This document shows positions 1 through 8,520 of a stretch of DNA of 36,938 nucleotides, piece by piece. Position numbers and translations under genes: made by a program. This stretch comes from JAICKN01 sp036491415 (GTDB lineage: Bacteria > Acidobacteriota > Terriglobia > Terriglobales > Acidobacteriaceae): NCBI GenBank assembly GCA_036491415.1, contig DASXCC010000025.1, forward strand, positions 1 to 36,938, read 5' to 3'. The notes under the pieces are model-generated. The model saw only the letters and a list, made by a program, of their open reading frames with translations, searched no databases and was not told the DNA's origin. Positions within the stretch are counted from its first letter, which is position 1, and each line of letters opens with the position of its first letter.

Positions 1-70
1 CCACCCAAAAGCCCGTCGCCCCCCTCCTGCCGTTTGACGCTCCTCTCCTATTATCTTTACACTCAACTAT

Positions 71-1345
71 GTGAGCCCTACTGAGACAGTCAGCAGCACC
101 AAGCGTGAAATACAGGTCGAAATCCCCGCGGAGGAAGTGAACCGCGAGACGCAGACCTTAATTCAGAAGTATCAGAAACTGGCCCGCGTTCCCGGCTTCC
201 GCAAAGGACATGCGCCGGCCTCCATCATCCGGCAGCGTTTCTCTGAAGACATCAAGACCGATGTCGCCGAATCGCTCGTGCCCAAGTACTTCCGGCAGGA
301 AGCCGAGAAGCAAGGGTTGAAGCCGATTACACAGCCGCGAGTCACCGACCTGCACATCCATGATGGCGAGCCTTTGAAGTTCAAGGCCAGTTTTGAGGTC
401 ATGCCTGAGATCAAAGTCGAAGGCTATAAGGAACTGCGCACCGAAAGGGCGGAAACCGCTGTCACCGACGAAGAGGTCGAGAAGTCAGTCGATGGACTGC
501 GCGAACAGCACGCCACTTACAACGCCATTGAAGACCGCACTCTTGCCGATGGCGACTTCGCTCAAGCATCCCTTGATGGCAAGCCCAAAGCCGAAAGCAC
601 TGAAGAAAAGCCCGTCCACATGGATGAGGTTCTGATTGAGATTGGCGGCAAGAACACCATGCCGGAGTTCACCGAACATTTGCGTGGCGCCTCGAGTGGC
701 GATGAGAAGACATTCGATGTGGTCTATCCCGCCGACTTTTCAGACCAGCGGCTGGCCGGCCAGACATTCAGCTATACCGTAAAAGTCACAGGGATTAAAC
801 AAAAGACCTTACCTGAGCTCAATGACCAGTTCGCCAAAGAACTAGGTGAATTCGCAACGTTTGATGAGGTCCGCAAGCGCATCCGGGAAAATATCGAGCA
901 TGAACGGCAGCATAATGCCGAGCGCGAAGCCAAAGACAAGCTCATGTCAGAGTTAATCAAGCGCAATGAGTTTGAAGTTCCTGAGGCCCTGGTTGAGCAT
1001 CAAATTGATGTGCGGCTGGAGCGTGGCGTTCGGGCACTGGCAGCGCAGGGAATGCGCTCCGAAGATATCCGGAAAATGGACTTCGGGCGTCTCAGAGTCG
1101 GACAAAGAGACCAAGCCGTTCAGGATGTAAAGGCTACTCTGCTGCTTGAAAAGATCGCCGAAGCGGAAAAAATTGAAGTAAGTGACGAGGACGTCGAAAA
1201 AGAAATTGAGGCGCTGGCAGCACAGTCGCAGCAGACCTCGGAGGCGATCCGCGCTCGATTGACACGGGATGGAGCGCTGGATAGAATCCGAGATAGAATC
1301 CGCGACGAGAAAACCCTCGACTTTTTGTATCGTCAGTCCGCATAG
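71..1345 (+). CDS. tig: Trigger factor, ribosome-associated chaperone / prolyl isomerase
   Basis: Trigger factor binds the ribosomal exit tunnel and shields nascent chains in the cytoplasm. The 424-residue protein has the family layout: an N-terminal ribosome-binding domain (about 1-115) with the signature loop GFRKGHAP at residues 42-49, an FKBP-like isomerase domain (about 155-245) and a helical C-terminal chaperone domain rich in charged residues (about 255-415). The length is slightly below the usual 430-450. The start is GTG at 71; no clear Shine-Dalgarno is seen and only 70 bases lie upstream. It is followed by clpP, clpX and lon on the same strand, the conserved bacterial order, so co-transcription is likely. 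The identification is secure; the exact start is less so. Confidence 0.96.
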   Translation: MSPTETVSSTKREIQVEIPAEEVNRETQTLIQKYQKLARVPGFRKGHAPASIIRQRFSEDIKTDVAESLVPKYFRQEAEKQGLKPITQPRVTDLHIHDGEPLKFKASFEVMPEIKVEGYKELRTERAETAVTDEEVEKSVDGLREQHATYNAIEDRTLADGDFAQASLDGKPKAESTEEKPVHMDEVLIEIGGKNTMPEFTEHLRGASSGDEKTFDVVYPADFSDQRLAGQTFSYTVKVTGIKQKTLPELNDQFAKELGEFATFDEVRKRIRENIEHERQHNAEREAKDKLMSELIKRNEFEVPEALVEHQIDVRLERGVRALAAQGMRSEDIRKMDFGRLRVGQRDQAVQDVKATLLLEKIAEAEKIEVSDEDVEKEIEALAAQSQQTSEAIRARLTRDGALDRIRDRIRDEKTLDFLYRQSA

Positions 1346-1430
1346 TGCGGTCAGATTTTTCGACCTTCCTCCACCTGGCAAAATCGTTGTTGATGGCGGG
1401 AGTGTGGCAGAACGGAAAGGACCAGATCAG

Positions 1431-2015
1431 ATGCTAGTGCCAATGGTCATTGAACAGACCGGTAGAGGAGAGCGGGCGTATGACATCTACTCCCGGCTGC
1501 TGCGCGACAATATCATCTTTATTGGCACCCCCATCGACGATAACGTCGCCAACCTGGTGATTGCGCAAATGCTGTTTTTGGCGCAGGAAGATGCGGAGAA
1601 AGACATCCAGCTCTATATCAACTCGCCGGGCGGCTCCATCACGGCGGGCATGGCGATCTATGACACCATGCAATATGTAAAGAATGATGTCACGACCATC
1701 TGCATTGGTCAGGCAGCCAGCATGGCGGCCACGTTGCTTGCCGCGGGCGAGCCTAAGAAGCGGCTGGCACTGCCAAATTCGAGAATTCTAATTCACCAGC
1801 CCTCTATGGGCGGACTTTCGGGACAGGCTACTGATATCGACATCCACGCCCGCGAGATCCTTCGTATGCGCGAGATAACAAACCAGATATTGGCGAAGCA
1901 CAGTGGACAGAAGCTGGAAAAAGTTGAGAAAGATGTAGAGCGCGATTTTATTATGAACGCGCAACAAGGGAAAGAGTACGGAATCATAGACGACATCATC
2001 TATAAGACGAAGTAA
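1431..2015 (+). CDS. clpP: ATP-dependent Clp protease proteolytic subunit ClpP
   Basis: ClpP is the serine peptidase that forms the tetradecameric barrel fed by ClpX or ClpA/C. The 194-residue product has the catalytic triad: Ser97 in GQAASMAA, His122 in LIHQP and Asp172 in ERDF, plus the NSPGGS glycine-rich segment at 64-69. The frame stays open upstream to 1269, but that extension runs into tig and does not look like ClpP. ATG 1431 gives the family length and is preceded by GGAAAGGA (1414-1421) at good spacing. An in-frame ATG at 1443 is an alternative. It lies 85 bases after tig and 112 before clpX. Confidence 0.96.
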   Translation: MLVPMVIEQTGRGERAYDIYSRLLRDNIIFIGTPIDDNVANLVIAQMLFLAQEDAEKDIQLYINSPGGSITAGMAIYDTMQYVKNDVTTICIGQAASMAATLLAAGEPKKRLALPNSRILIHQPSMGGLSGQATDIDIHAREILRMREITNQILAKHSGQKLEKVEKDVERDFIMNAQQGKEYGIIDDIIYKTK

Positions 2016-2022
2016 GCTGTAT

Positions 2023-2041
2023 GATCGGCTTTTCGCCGATC
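2023..2041 (+). other. Perfect hairpin in the clpP-clpX gap
   Basis: Inverted repeat GATCGGC / GCCGATC with a five-base loop (TTTTC). It sits eight bases after the clpP stop and is not followed by a T-run, so it does not look like a classical terminator. It could be an RNA-processing or 3'-end stabilising element that sets the clpP to clpX ratio. The structure is seen; the role is inferred. Confidence 0.4.
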
Positions 2042-2127
2042 GGGAAATCGGTCTCGGCGCAAATGAGCTCTTCCAGTCAGTGGGGCAAAAAGAGCGGCGC
2101 AGTTAGAATAATAGGAGTAAAAGCCGA

Positions 2128-3411
2128 GTGAAAAATAGAACTGGCAGCGAAGAGATACTACGCTGTTCCTTCTGCCACAAGTCGCAAGACGCCGTGGCTA
2201 AGCTGATCTCATCCCCAAGCGACTATCCCCGGGCTTACATTTGCGACGAATGCGTTGCGGTTTGCAATTCTATTCTGGAAGATGACCGCACGGCCACACC
2301 GGCGACCACGACTCCAAATCAGCTGCCCAAGCCCCAGGAAGTCAAAACCTTTCTCGATGAGTATGTGATCGGCCAGGAACAAACCAAGAAGAAACTCGCC
2401 GTTGCTGTTTATAACCACTACAAGCGGATTTACATGAATCGCCAGCGCACCGGCGATGGCATTGAGCTGACCAAATCCAACATTATGCTGATCGGCCCAA
2501 CCGGTACGGGAAAGACGCTGATGGCGCAGACTTTGGCCCGCATGCTGGATGTTCCCTTCGCCATTGTGGACGCAACCACGCTCACCGAAGCGGGATACGT
2601 CGGTGAAGACGTTGAGAACATTATTCTGAAGCTGTTGCAGGCTGCCGATGGGGATGTAGGCCGGGCTCAGACCGGCATCATCTACATCGATGAAATTGAC
2701 AAGATTGGCCGCAAAGACGAGAACCCTTCCATCACTCGTGATGTTTCTGGCGAAGGCGTACAGCAAGCGCTGCTGAAGATTCTCGAAGGCACCGTTGCGA
2801 ATGTTCCGCCGCAAGGTGGACGCAAACATCCGCACCAGGAATTCACTCCTGTAGACACCACCAACATCCTCTTTATTTGCGGTGGAGCGTTTGTCGGTCT
2901 CGACAAGATCATGACGCGGCGTGCGGGTAAGAAATCGCTCGGGTTTAAGACAGGCGAAGAACAAGGAGCACAGGCCGAAGATGCGCTGGCGGCAAAGAAG
3001 CGCAACTTCGAACTCCTGAGCGATGTGCAGCCCGAAGACTTGATTAAGTTTGGCTTGATCCCTGAGTTTGTCGGACGCTTGCCGGTTGTCGGAGTCCTCG
3101 AAGATCTGGATGAGTTCGCGCTGATCGAAATCCTGACCCGTCCGAAAAACGCCATTGTGAAGCAGTATCAGCGCCTCTTCGAATTTGAGAATGTGCGCCT
3201 GAAATTCAGCGATGATGCTCTTAAAGCAATCTCGCGGCAGGCCATGGTACGCAAGGTTGGCGCGCGCGGTCTGCGTATGATTCTCGAAGAACTCATGCTG
3301 GACTTGATGTATCACCTGCCGAGCCAGAAAAAGGTAAAAGAGTTCGAAGTGACGCGTGAAATGGTAGAAAAGCGAAATGTCTCGCTGGCAACGATGGAAA
3401 AAGCTGGATAG
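2128..3411 (+). CDS. clpX: ATP-dependent Clp protease ATP-binding subunit ClpX
   Basis: ClpX is the AAA+ unfoldase that recognises tagged substrates and feeds ClpP. The 427-residue protein has an N-terminal C4 zinc-binding domain (Cys13, Cys16, Cys39, Cys42), Walker A GPTGTGKT at 123-130, the pore loop GYVGED, Walker B IIYIDEID with Asp188/Glu189, and a C-terminal small AAA+ domain. The ClpP-docking loop reads LGF where E. coli has IGF, a conservative change. The spacer between the two zinc-ligand pairs is longer than in E. coli. The start is GTG 2128 with AGGAG at 2113-2117. It sits between clpP and lon on the same strand. Confidence 0.97.
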   Translation: MKNRTGSEEILRCSFCHKSQDAVAKLISSPSDYPRAYICDECVAVCNSILEDDRTATPATTTPNQLPKPQEVKTFLDEYVIGQEQTKKKLAVAVYNHYKRIYMNRQRTGDGIELTKSNIMLIGPTGTGKTLMAQTLARMLDVPFAIVDATTLTEAGYVGEDVENIILKLLQAADGDVGRAQTGIIYIDEIDKIGRKDENPSITRDVSGEGVQQALLKILEGTVANVPPQGGRKHPHQEFTPVDTTNILFICGGAFVGLDKIMTRRAGKKSLGFKTGEEQGAQAEDALAAKKRNFELLSDVQPEDLIKFGLIPEFVGRLPVVGVLEDLDEFALIEILTRPKNAIVKQYQRLFEFENVRLKFSDDALKAISRQAMVRKVGARGLRMILEELMLDLMYHLPSQKKVKEFEVTREMVEKRNVSLATMEKAG

Positions 3412-3449
3412 ATACTTCGCGTTGAAGTAAATACAGATTTGGAGTCATA

Positions 3450-5855
3450 GTGACCACGCCCAAAGAAAAGTTCGAGACCAAAAAGCTGCCAATGATGCCT
3501 ATTCGGGATGTGGTTATTTTCCCGTTCATGATGACTCCATTCGTGGTGGGCCGCGAGTCGAGCGTTCACGCTCTGGAAGAAGCGTTGGCCGGCGATAAGA
3601 AAATCTTCCTCTCCACACAACATGACGCCAGCGTGGATGAGCCCAAGGCCAACGAAATTTATCAGGTAGGCACGATCGTCAATATCGTGCAGAGCCTCAA
3701 ACTGCCGGATGGAAATATCAAGGTCCTGGTGGAAGGCATTGAGCGCGGGAAGATTCTTCAGATCACAGAAACTGAAGGCTATTTGCAGGCCTCGGTGCGC
3801 GTTGCGCGTTACACGACCGAAACCACTCCGCAGATTGAAAGCGGGATGCAGCGCGTCACTTCCCTGTTCGAGCAATACGTAAAGCTCTGCCAATCGCTGA
3901 ATTACGAGACGATGATCGCAGCGGTCCGCATGGAAGATCCTGCGAAGTTGACCGACACGATCGCTGCAAACTTGCAGCTTTCCATTGAAGAGAAACAAGA
4001 GCTGTTGGAAATTTTCGATCCTGCGGAGCGCTTGAACCGAATCGGCGACGTTCTCGACATCGAAATCGAAAAGCTGAATATGGATCGCACCATCCAGTCG
4101 CGGGTGAAGCGGCAAATGGAGCGGGCGCAGAAAGAGTACTACCTCAACGAGAAGATCAAAGCGATCCAGAAAGAACTTGGCCGCGGCGAAAAGAGCGAAT
4201 TCGACGAACTGAAAAAGAAGATTGAAAACTCCGGCATGCCGAAGGAAGTCCGCGACAAGGCCATGCAGGAGTTGAAAAAGATCGAAGCAATGCCGCCGAT
4301 GTCGGCCGAATCCACGGTTTCACGCAATTACCTGGATTGGCTGCTGGCCGTGCCGTGGAAGAAGCGCTCGAAAGAGATTCGCAATATCTCCCGCGCAGAA
4401 AAAATCCTGAACGAAGATCATTATGGATTGGAAAAGATCAAGGAACGCATCCTTGAATTTCTCGCCGTTCGCCAATTGGTGAAGAATCCCAAAGGCTCGA
4501 TTCTCTGCCTAGTGGGCCCTCCGGGCGTTGGTAAAACTTCACTGGGAATGTCCATCGCGAAAGCTACGGGACGCAAGTTCGTCCGTATGTCTTTGGGCGG
4601 TGTGCGTGACGAAGCCGAAGTTCGCGGTCATCGCCGCACTTACATCGGCGCTCTGCCCGGTCAGATTATCCAAATGATGAAGAAAGCCGGCACAAAGAAC
4701 CCGGTATTCATGCTCGATGAAATCGACAAGATGGCCATGGATTTCCGCGGCGATCCGTCGGCTGCGCTACTGGAAGTGCTCGACCCTGAACAGAACTTCA
4801 TGTTCGTTGATCACTACCTCGACGTGGAATACGATCTTTCGCAGGTGTTCTTCATCGCCACTGCGAACGTAATGCATACCATTCCTGCGGCCCTGCAGGA
4901 TCGCATGGAAGTTCTGCGGTTGCACGGCTACACCGAACAGGAAAAAGTTGAGATCGCGAAACAGTTCCTGGTTCGGAAACAACTGGAGCAGGCCGGCATT
5001 ACGGAGAAAAACACAAAGTTCAGCGACGCTGCCATCGCCACGCTCATCCGCTCTTACACGCGGGAAGCCGGCGTCCGCAACCTGGAGCGCGAAATCGGCA
5101 ACGTTTGCCGCAAAGTTGCTCGTAAGGTTGTGAAGGAAGGCACTGGCTATCAGGTCGCTATCACCGCCGAGAACATCAACGACTTCCTCGGAGTCACGAA
5201 ATACCGCGATACGCTGGCCAATGAAAAGAGCGAGGTTGGTCTTGTCACAGGGCTGGCATGGACGGAAGTTGGCGGCTCGATCCTGAGCACCGAAGCCACC
5301 GTCGTGGATGGCAAAGGTAAGCTCACATTGACAGGCAAACTCGGCGATGTAATGCAGGAGTCAGCGCAAGCTGCCATGTCCTACATCCGCTCCCGCTGGC
5401 AACGGCTTGGATTGGCGCGCGACTTCTACCGCAATATCGACATCCATATTCACGTGCCAGAAGGCGCGATTCCGAAAGATGGTCCTTCCGCTGGAATTAC
5501 CATTGCAACTTCGATTGCCAGCGCCCTCAGCCGCATTCCCGTTCGCCGCGATATCGCGATGACCGGCGAAATTACGCTACGGGGTAAGGTCCTTCCCATC
5601 GGCGGATTGAAGGAAAAACTTTTAGCTGCACATCGCGCGGGATTGTTCGAAGTTCTTCTTCCCAAGGACAATGAAAAAGATCTGGCGGAGGTTCCCGAGA
5701 ACCTGCGCAGCGCCATGAAGCTGCATTTTGTTGAGACCATGGACCAAGTTCTGGCGCTCGCGTTGGAAAGTCCGTTGCCCAACGTCGTGGAGGATGAGGC
5801 CAGGGCGATCACGCCGCTGCCTCCCACAGCTGAAGGTCCTGCGGCGCACCAGTAA
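3450..5855 (+). CDS. lon: ATP-dependent protease Lon
   Basis: Lon is a cytoplasmic homo-hexameric AAA+ protease that degrades misfolded and regulatory proteins. The 801-residue protein has an N-terminal substrate-binding domain starting with the typical LPMMPIRDVVIFP segment, a coiled-coil region (about 190-300), Walker A GPPGVGKT at 356-363, Walker B FMLDEIDK, and a C-terminal protease domain with the Ser680/Lys723 dyad in DGPSAG and GLKEKLL. The start is GTG 3450 preceded by GGAG at 3441. It lies 38 bases after clpX and is followed at once by a strong terminator, so it is probably the last gene of the tig-clpP-clpX-lon unit. No key residue is missing. Confidence 0.97.
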   Translation: MTTPKEKFETKKLPMMPIRDVVIFPFMMTPFVVGRESSVHALEEALAGDKKIFLSTQHDASVDEPKANEIYQVGTIVNIVQSLKLPDGNIKVLVEGIERGKILQITETEGYLQASVRVARYTTETTPQIESGMQRVTSLFEQYVKLCQSLNYETMIAAVRMEDPAKLTDTIAANLQLSIEEKQELLEIFDPAERLNRIGDVLDIEIEKLNMDRTIQSRVKRQMERAQKEYYLNEKIKAIQKELGRGEKSEFDELKKKIENSGMPKEVRDKAMQELKKIEAMPPMSAESTVSRNYLDWLLAVPWKKRSKEIRNISRAEKILNEDHYGLEKIKERILEFLAVRQLVKNPKGSILCLVGPPGVGKTSLGMSIAKATGRKFVRMSLGGVRDEAEVRGHRRTYIGALPGQIIQMMKKAGTKNPVFMLDEIDKMAMDFRGDPSAALLEVLDPEQNFMFVDHYLDVEYDLSQVFFIATANVMHTIPAALQDRMEVLRLHGYTEQEKVEIAKQFLVRKQLEQAGITEKNTKFSDAAIATLIRSYTREAGVRNLEREIGNVCRKVARKVVKEGTGYQVAITAENINDFLGVTKYRDTLANEKSEVGLVTGLAWTEVGGSILSTEATVVDGKGKLTLTGKLGDVMQESAQAAMSYIRSRWQRLGLARDFYRNIDIHIHVPEGAIPKDGPSAGITIATSIASALSRIPVRRDIAMTGEITLRGKVLPIGGLKEKLLAAHRAGLFEVLLPKDNEKDLAEVPENLRSAMKLHFVETMDQVLALALESPLPNVVEDEARAITPLPPTAEGPAAHQ

Positions 5856-5873
5856 GCGGCTCTGAATATCAAT

Positions 5874-5907
5874 AAAAGGCCCGCCGGATGGTGGGCCTTT
5901 TGGTTTT
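5874..5907 (+). terminator. Intrinsic terminator after lon
   Basis: A 12-base-pair stem (5874-5885 with 5890-5901, one G-T pair) with a GGAT loop. The stem has a GC core and an A-run/T-run base, then GGTTTT. It starts 18 bases after the lon stop and ends just before the next gene, so it should end the protease transcript. Confidence 0.88.
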
Positions 5908-5913
5908 GGAAAT

Positions 5914-6150
5914 ATGGATTCTGAACTGAAAACTCCGCGATCAAGTTTTCTGAAAGGCCCGGCAAGTCTGGTGATCGCGGTTGTGCTGGTCGCTTTCCTG
6001 CTAATCTTTCTTCCCGCCTATCGCTGGTTTTTCATCATCAGCGTCGGCTTGGGAGTGGTACTCGCCGGAGGCATTTATTTGTGGCACAAGCTCAATCCAA
6101 TTTCGAACCAAGACACGCCGGATGATAAACGACCGCTCGGACTCAGCTAA
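5914..6150 (+). CDS. Small two-helix membrane protein, unknown function
   Basis: A 78-residue protein with two predicted membrane helices (about 16-34 and 38-57) joined by a very short turn (PAYR), a basic N-terminal flank and a polar, charged C-terminal tail. This suggests a hairpin in the inner membrane with both ends cytoplasmic. I do not recognise the family. The ATG at 5914 follows the lon terminator by a few bases and has only a weak purine stretch upstream. The engB start lies 54 bases downstream on the same strand, so the two may share a transcript. Hydrophobicity and codon pattern support a real gene; no function can be given. Confidence 0.65.
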   Translation: MDSELKTPRSSFLKGPASLVIAVVLVAFLLIFLPAYRWFFIISVGLGVVLAGGIYLWHKLNPISNQDTPDDKRPLGLS

Positions 6151-6204
6151 AATTTTCTGGCTCTCCGGCTTGCATCTTCATTCTGAACATTGGCACACTA
6201 ATTT

Positions 6205-6825
6205 ATGCGTGTACTGACGGAATTTCTGTTGTCGGCCTCTGATCCCAGCCATTTTCCCCCTCCGACGTTGCCGGAAGTCGCATTTCTGGGACGCTCGAAT
6301 GTGGGAAAATCCAGCGTCATCAATTCGCTGGTCGGGCTGAAAGTTGCCCGCACAAGTTCTACTCCTGGGCGTACGCAAGCCATCAATTTTTTTGAAATCC
6401 GCTGGGCGGGAAAACCAAAACCCGAAGTTCTATTCGCCGACCTGCCCGGCTATGGGTATGCAAGAGTGCCACGCGCGATCACGGCAAAATGGTCGGGGTT
6501 TATTGAACCCTATTTGAAGGAGCGCCAAACTCTCGCACTGTGCCTTGCGCTGGTAGATATCAGCATTCCGCCGCAGGAAAGCGACCAGGGGCTTCTGAAT
6601 TTCCTACGTGATTCGCAGCGGCGATTTTGCATTGTGGCCACAAAAAGTGACCGGCTTTCCAATAATCAGTTGGTAAATTCCCTGCGTAAATTCAGGCAGG
6701 AATATCCCGAAGTTAAAATCGTTCCCTTCTCCGCCCGGACGGGCGTCGGCAAGCAGGAATTGTGGCAAGAAATTCGCGCAAATATAGCCACAAATAGCGC
6801 CGAAGAGCCTGTCGCCGAAGATTAG
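6205..6825 (+). CDS. engB: Ribosome biogenesis GTP-binding protein EngB (YihA/YsxC)
   Basis: EngB is a TRAFAC-class GTPase needed for late assembly of the large ribosomal subunit. The 206-residue protein has G1 GRSNVGKS at 29-36, the switch/G2 stretch with TSSTPGRTQ, G3 DLPGYGYA starting at 79, and G4 TKSD at 146-149; the G5 region follows (FSARTG). This is the full family length. The start ATG at 6205 fits the family N-terminus, though no Shine-Dalgarno is visible. Neighbourhood with lon and clpX is common in bacteria. A 7-base-pair hairpin follows 11 bases after the stop. Confidence 0.95.
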   Translation: MRVLTEFLLSASDPSHFPPPTLPEVAFLGRSNVGKSSVINSLVGLKVARTSSTPGRTQAINFFEIRWAGKPKPEVLFADLPGYGYARVPRAITAKWSGFIEPYLKERQTLALCLALVDISIPPQESDQGLLNFLRDSQRRFCIVATKSDRLSNNQLVNSLRKFRQEYPEVKIVPFSARTGVGKQELWQEIRANIATNSAEEPVAED

Positions 6826-6836
6826 TTTTCTAATCC

Positions 6837-6860
6837 CATGTCCTGGAGGACATGTTTCTA
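6837..6860 (+). terminator. Hairpin after engB, possible weak terminator
   Basis: Perfect inverted repeat CATGTCC / GGACATG (6837-6843 and 6848-6854) with a TGGA loop, then a T-rich stretch (TTTCTACTATT). The stem is short and the T-tract interrupted, so it may act as a weak terminator or attenuator before the PilZ gene at 6916. Confidence 0.45.
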
Positions 6861-6915
6861 CTATTACCTCCGTTACCTAGGTTCTACGCCTATCAGGGGA
6901 TAGAGTTGAAGTAGT

Positions 6916-7572
6916 ATGACGCTTTCCTCCATGGTCGTGTCTCGCGACTTTCGCGGCATCAGTGTGCTGGAAAGTGTTCTCGGCAGCCTGCATGTGCAGG
7001 TGGAAGTTGAGCCGGAGTTGGAACGGGCCCGGGAGAAACTGGCGAAATCGAAAATTGACGCACTGATCGTGGATTCTGATATCGAAGGTTCAGGCAGCCT
7101 GTTCGACACCATCCACCAAACCGAAATGGAGAACTGGGTGCCGCTGGTGATTTCCAACGGCTCGGATCTTCCCATCAACACCAAATTTCTGTTTAGAAAG
7201 CCCATTTCTGTAGCACAGGCAGTACGCACGCTTTCCTCGGCACGAAATCTGATTGTGGACCGGCGTTTGCGCTACCATCGCATGAATGTTGAGATTGAGG
7301 CTTCGCTGATCAGCGGAGACCGCAAGTTCGACGCGCAGATTTTGAACCTCAGCCAGGGCGGTGCCGGACTTGTCGGAGATTTCGCGAAGGATATTTCTTC
7401 TGATATTCAGCTGAGTTTTTCTCTTCCCAAGAGTGGACAATCCGTAAACGTGGAAGGCGAAATTGTCTGGATGAAACAATGTGCCCGCGCGGGAATCCAA
7501 TTTAAAGACGTATCGGAGCCGATCCAAAAGCGGCTGCAGATCTGGCTGGAGCAGAATTACTTCTCCCGCTAG
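6916..7572 (+). CDS. Pseudo-receiver / PilZ domain protein
   Basis: A 218-residue soluble protein with two parts. Residues 1-112 look like a response-regulator receiver fold: Asp53 at the end of a hydrophobic strand (DALIVD) and Lys95 in FRKPIS match the phospho-acceptor and conserved Lys, but the usual acidic pair near the N-terminus is absent, so phosphorylation is doubtful. Residues 115-215 form a PilZ domain with an arginine-rich start (RRLRYHR, not an exact RxxxR) and NLSQGG matching [D/N]xSxxG. PilZ domains typically bind cyclic di-GMP; binding here is an inference. It is the first of three PilZ genes in 8 kb and converges with the next gene across a repeat-filled gap. Confidence 0.82.
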   Translation: MTLSSMVVSRDFRGISVLESVLGSLHVQVEVEPELERAREKLAKSKIDALIVDSDIEGSGSLFDTIHQTEMENWVPLVISNGSDLPINTKFLFRKPISVAQAVRTLSSARNLIVDRRLRYHRMNVEIEASLISGDRKFDAQILNLSQGGAGLVGDFAKDISSDIQLSFSLPKSGQSVNVEGEIVWMKQCARAGIQFKDVSEPIQKRLQIWLEQNYFSR

Positions 7573-7640
7573 TCTTTCTCTCACTCGTATTCTCTCGCCA
7601 ATCTTCTCTCGCTAGTCTTCTCTTACTAGTCTTTCTCTTA
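7561..7640. repeat. Pyrimidine-rich degenerate tandem repeats over a stop codon
   Basis: The 3' end of the receiver/PilZ gene and the gap to the converging PilZ-RDD gene contain repeated CTAGTCTTTCTCT-like units. Identical 13-mers lie at 7569-7581 and 7626-7638, with a 12-base variant at 7612-7623. The first copy includes the real TAG stop and the later copies repeat it. This looks like slippage-type duplication of a gene end. No terminator hairpin is seen in the gap. Confidence 0.7.
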
Positions 7641-7661
7641 ACCTCGCAAGAAATTTTCAAT

Positions 7662-8447
7662 CTAACGAAAACGAGTTCTTTCTTCCGCACTCCTTGCGTT
7701 GCTGTCTACTCCAAAAACTCGATATACCAGGTAATTTCCCGGCGTCGCGCCAATCCAACTGGTAAATAAAAGCCAATAAAAGCTGGAAAGAATTCCAGCG
7801 GTCAAAAGCAAAACACACGCACAGGAGAACCAGTCCGGAAGGCCTTCCATCATGCTGGTGGCGATGACGCTGAACAGCAACACAGCAGCCACGATTGCCG
7901 CAGAATCCACCAGTCGCGCCCACAATACCGGATTTGGTTTTTTCCCTTGAGCCTGGTCAAGACTGGCCAGCAACGGCGGAGCGGTTGCAGGGACTGCGGC
8001 GTTGAGCATTCTGGGATTCGCAATGCTCACTTCTCGCCCGCTGGCGAATATCGAACTGGTTACGAATAAATGCTGGCCTCGCAGCAGAAGCTGCGTCAGC
8101 ATCCAGTCTTTAATCAACTGCCGGGAACGCGCACCCAGCCCGGAAAATTCCAACCCTGCCAATCCCGTAGGACTGATCCAGCGAACGCGGGCCACGGCAT
8201 TCACGCGAATGCGGGGACTGAGCAGTTCGAAGCGCAGCCGGATTTCCTGATCTGGACTAAGTGGCGACACCGACTGCACGCATAATCCAACCTCGTTCAA
8301 ATTGCGGATGATCCCGCCATTGCTCTCGTCAAAATTGATGTACGACAGGCTATGGATCTCATAACGATAGTGGCGCCGCTTGCAAAGAACAGCTTTTTCA
8401 CGCATCGGAGCGGCGGCGGCCGCTGAAAATCCACGCTGGTATTCCAT
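7662..8447 (-). CDS. PilZ domain fused to an RDD-family membrane domain
   Basis: A 261-residue protein. The N-terminal PilZ domain (about 18-115) starts with CKRRHYRYE, an exact RxxxR, but the second motif reads NLNEVG with Asn in place of the usual Ser. A linker follows, then an RDD-like membrane region (about 172-250): an Arg-Leu-Val-Asp start, two or three hydrophobic segments and the closing signature GATPGNYLVYRVFGV. RDD proteins are poorly understood integral membrane proteins; some are implicated in ion transport. The fusion suggests membrane activity controlled by cyclic di-GMP, which is inference. The ATG at 8447 lies inside an inverted repeat; ATG 8405 is a possible alternative start. 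Confidence 0.78.
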   Translation of the reverse strand: MEYQRGFSAAAAAPMREKAVLCKRRHYRYEIHSLSYINFDESNGGIIRNLNEVGLCVQSVSPLSPDQEIRLRFELLSPRIRVNAVARVRWISPTGLAGLEFSGLGARSRQLIKDWMLTQLLLRGQHLFVTSSIFASGREVSIANPRMLNAAVPATAPPLLASLDQAQGKKPNPVLWARLVDSAAIVAAVLLFSVIATSMMEGLPDWFSCACVLLLTAGILSSFYWLLFTSWIGATPGNYLVYRVFGVDSNARSAEERTRFR

Positions 8448-8455
8448 ACTGGAAT
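8441..8455. promoter_or_regulatory. Inverted repeat over the PilZ-RDD start codon
   Basis: ATTCCA-TAC-TGGAAT with six-base arms spans the ATG of the PilZ-RDD gene. Its core TTCCATACTGGAA matches a second site at 9042-9054 in 12 of 13 positions. It is a candidate operator or RNA hairpin masking the start; the role is inferred. Confidence 0.35.
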
Positions 8456-8520
8456 GGTAAGCGAGCCATTGCGAGGGTTTCAGTAACCGGATTGGTTCGC
8501 GAGAGGCCTAAGATCTAAGA

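Noticed and set aside
1..70. TTGACG near 34 as a tig promoter
   Set aside because: No -10 hexamer lies at acceptable spacing within the short visible upstream region.
1269..1430. Upstream extension of the clpP frame
   Set aside because: It overlaps tig, lacks ClpP similarity, and ATG 1431 has a proper ribosome site and gives the family length.
2209..3315. Long open frame (368 codons) antisense to clpX
   Set aside because: It mirrors clpX coding constraints, has no recognisable domain and no ribosome site; a shadow frame.
3312..4115. Open frame antisense to the clpX end and lon start
   Set aside because: No domain signal, and the opposite strand holds two certain genes.
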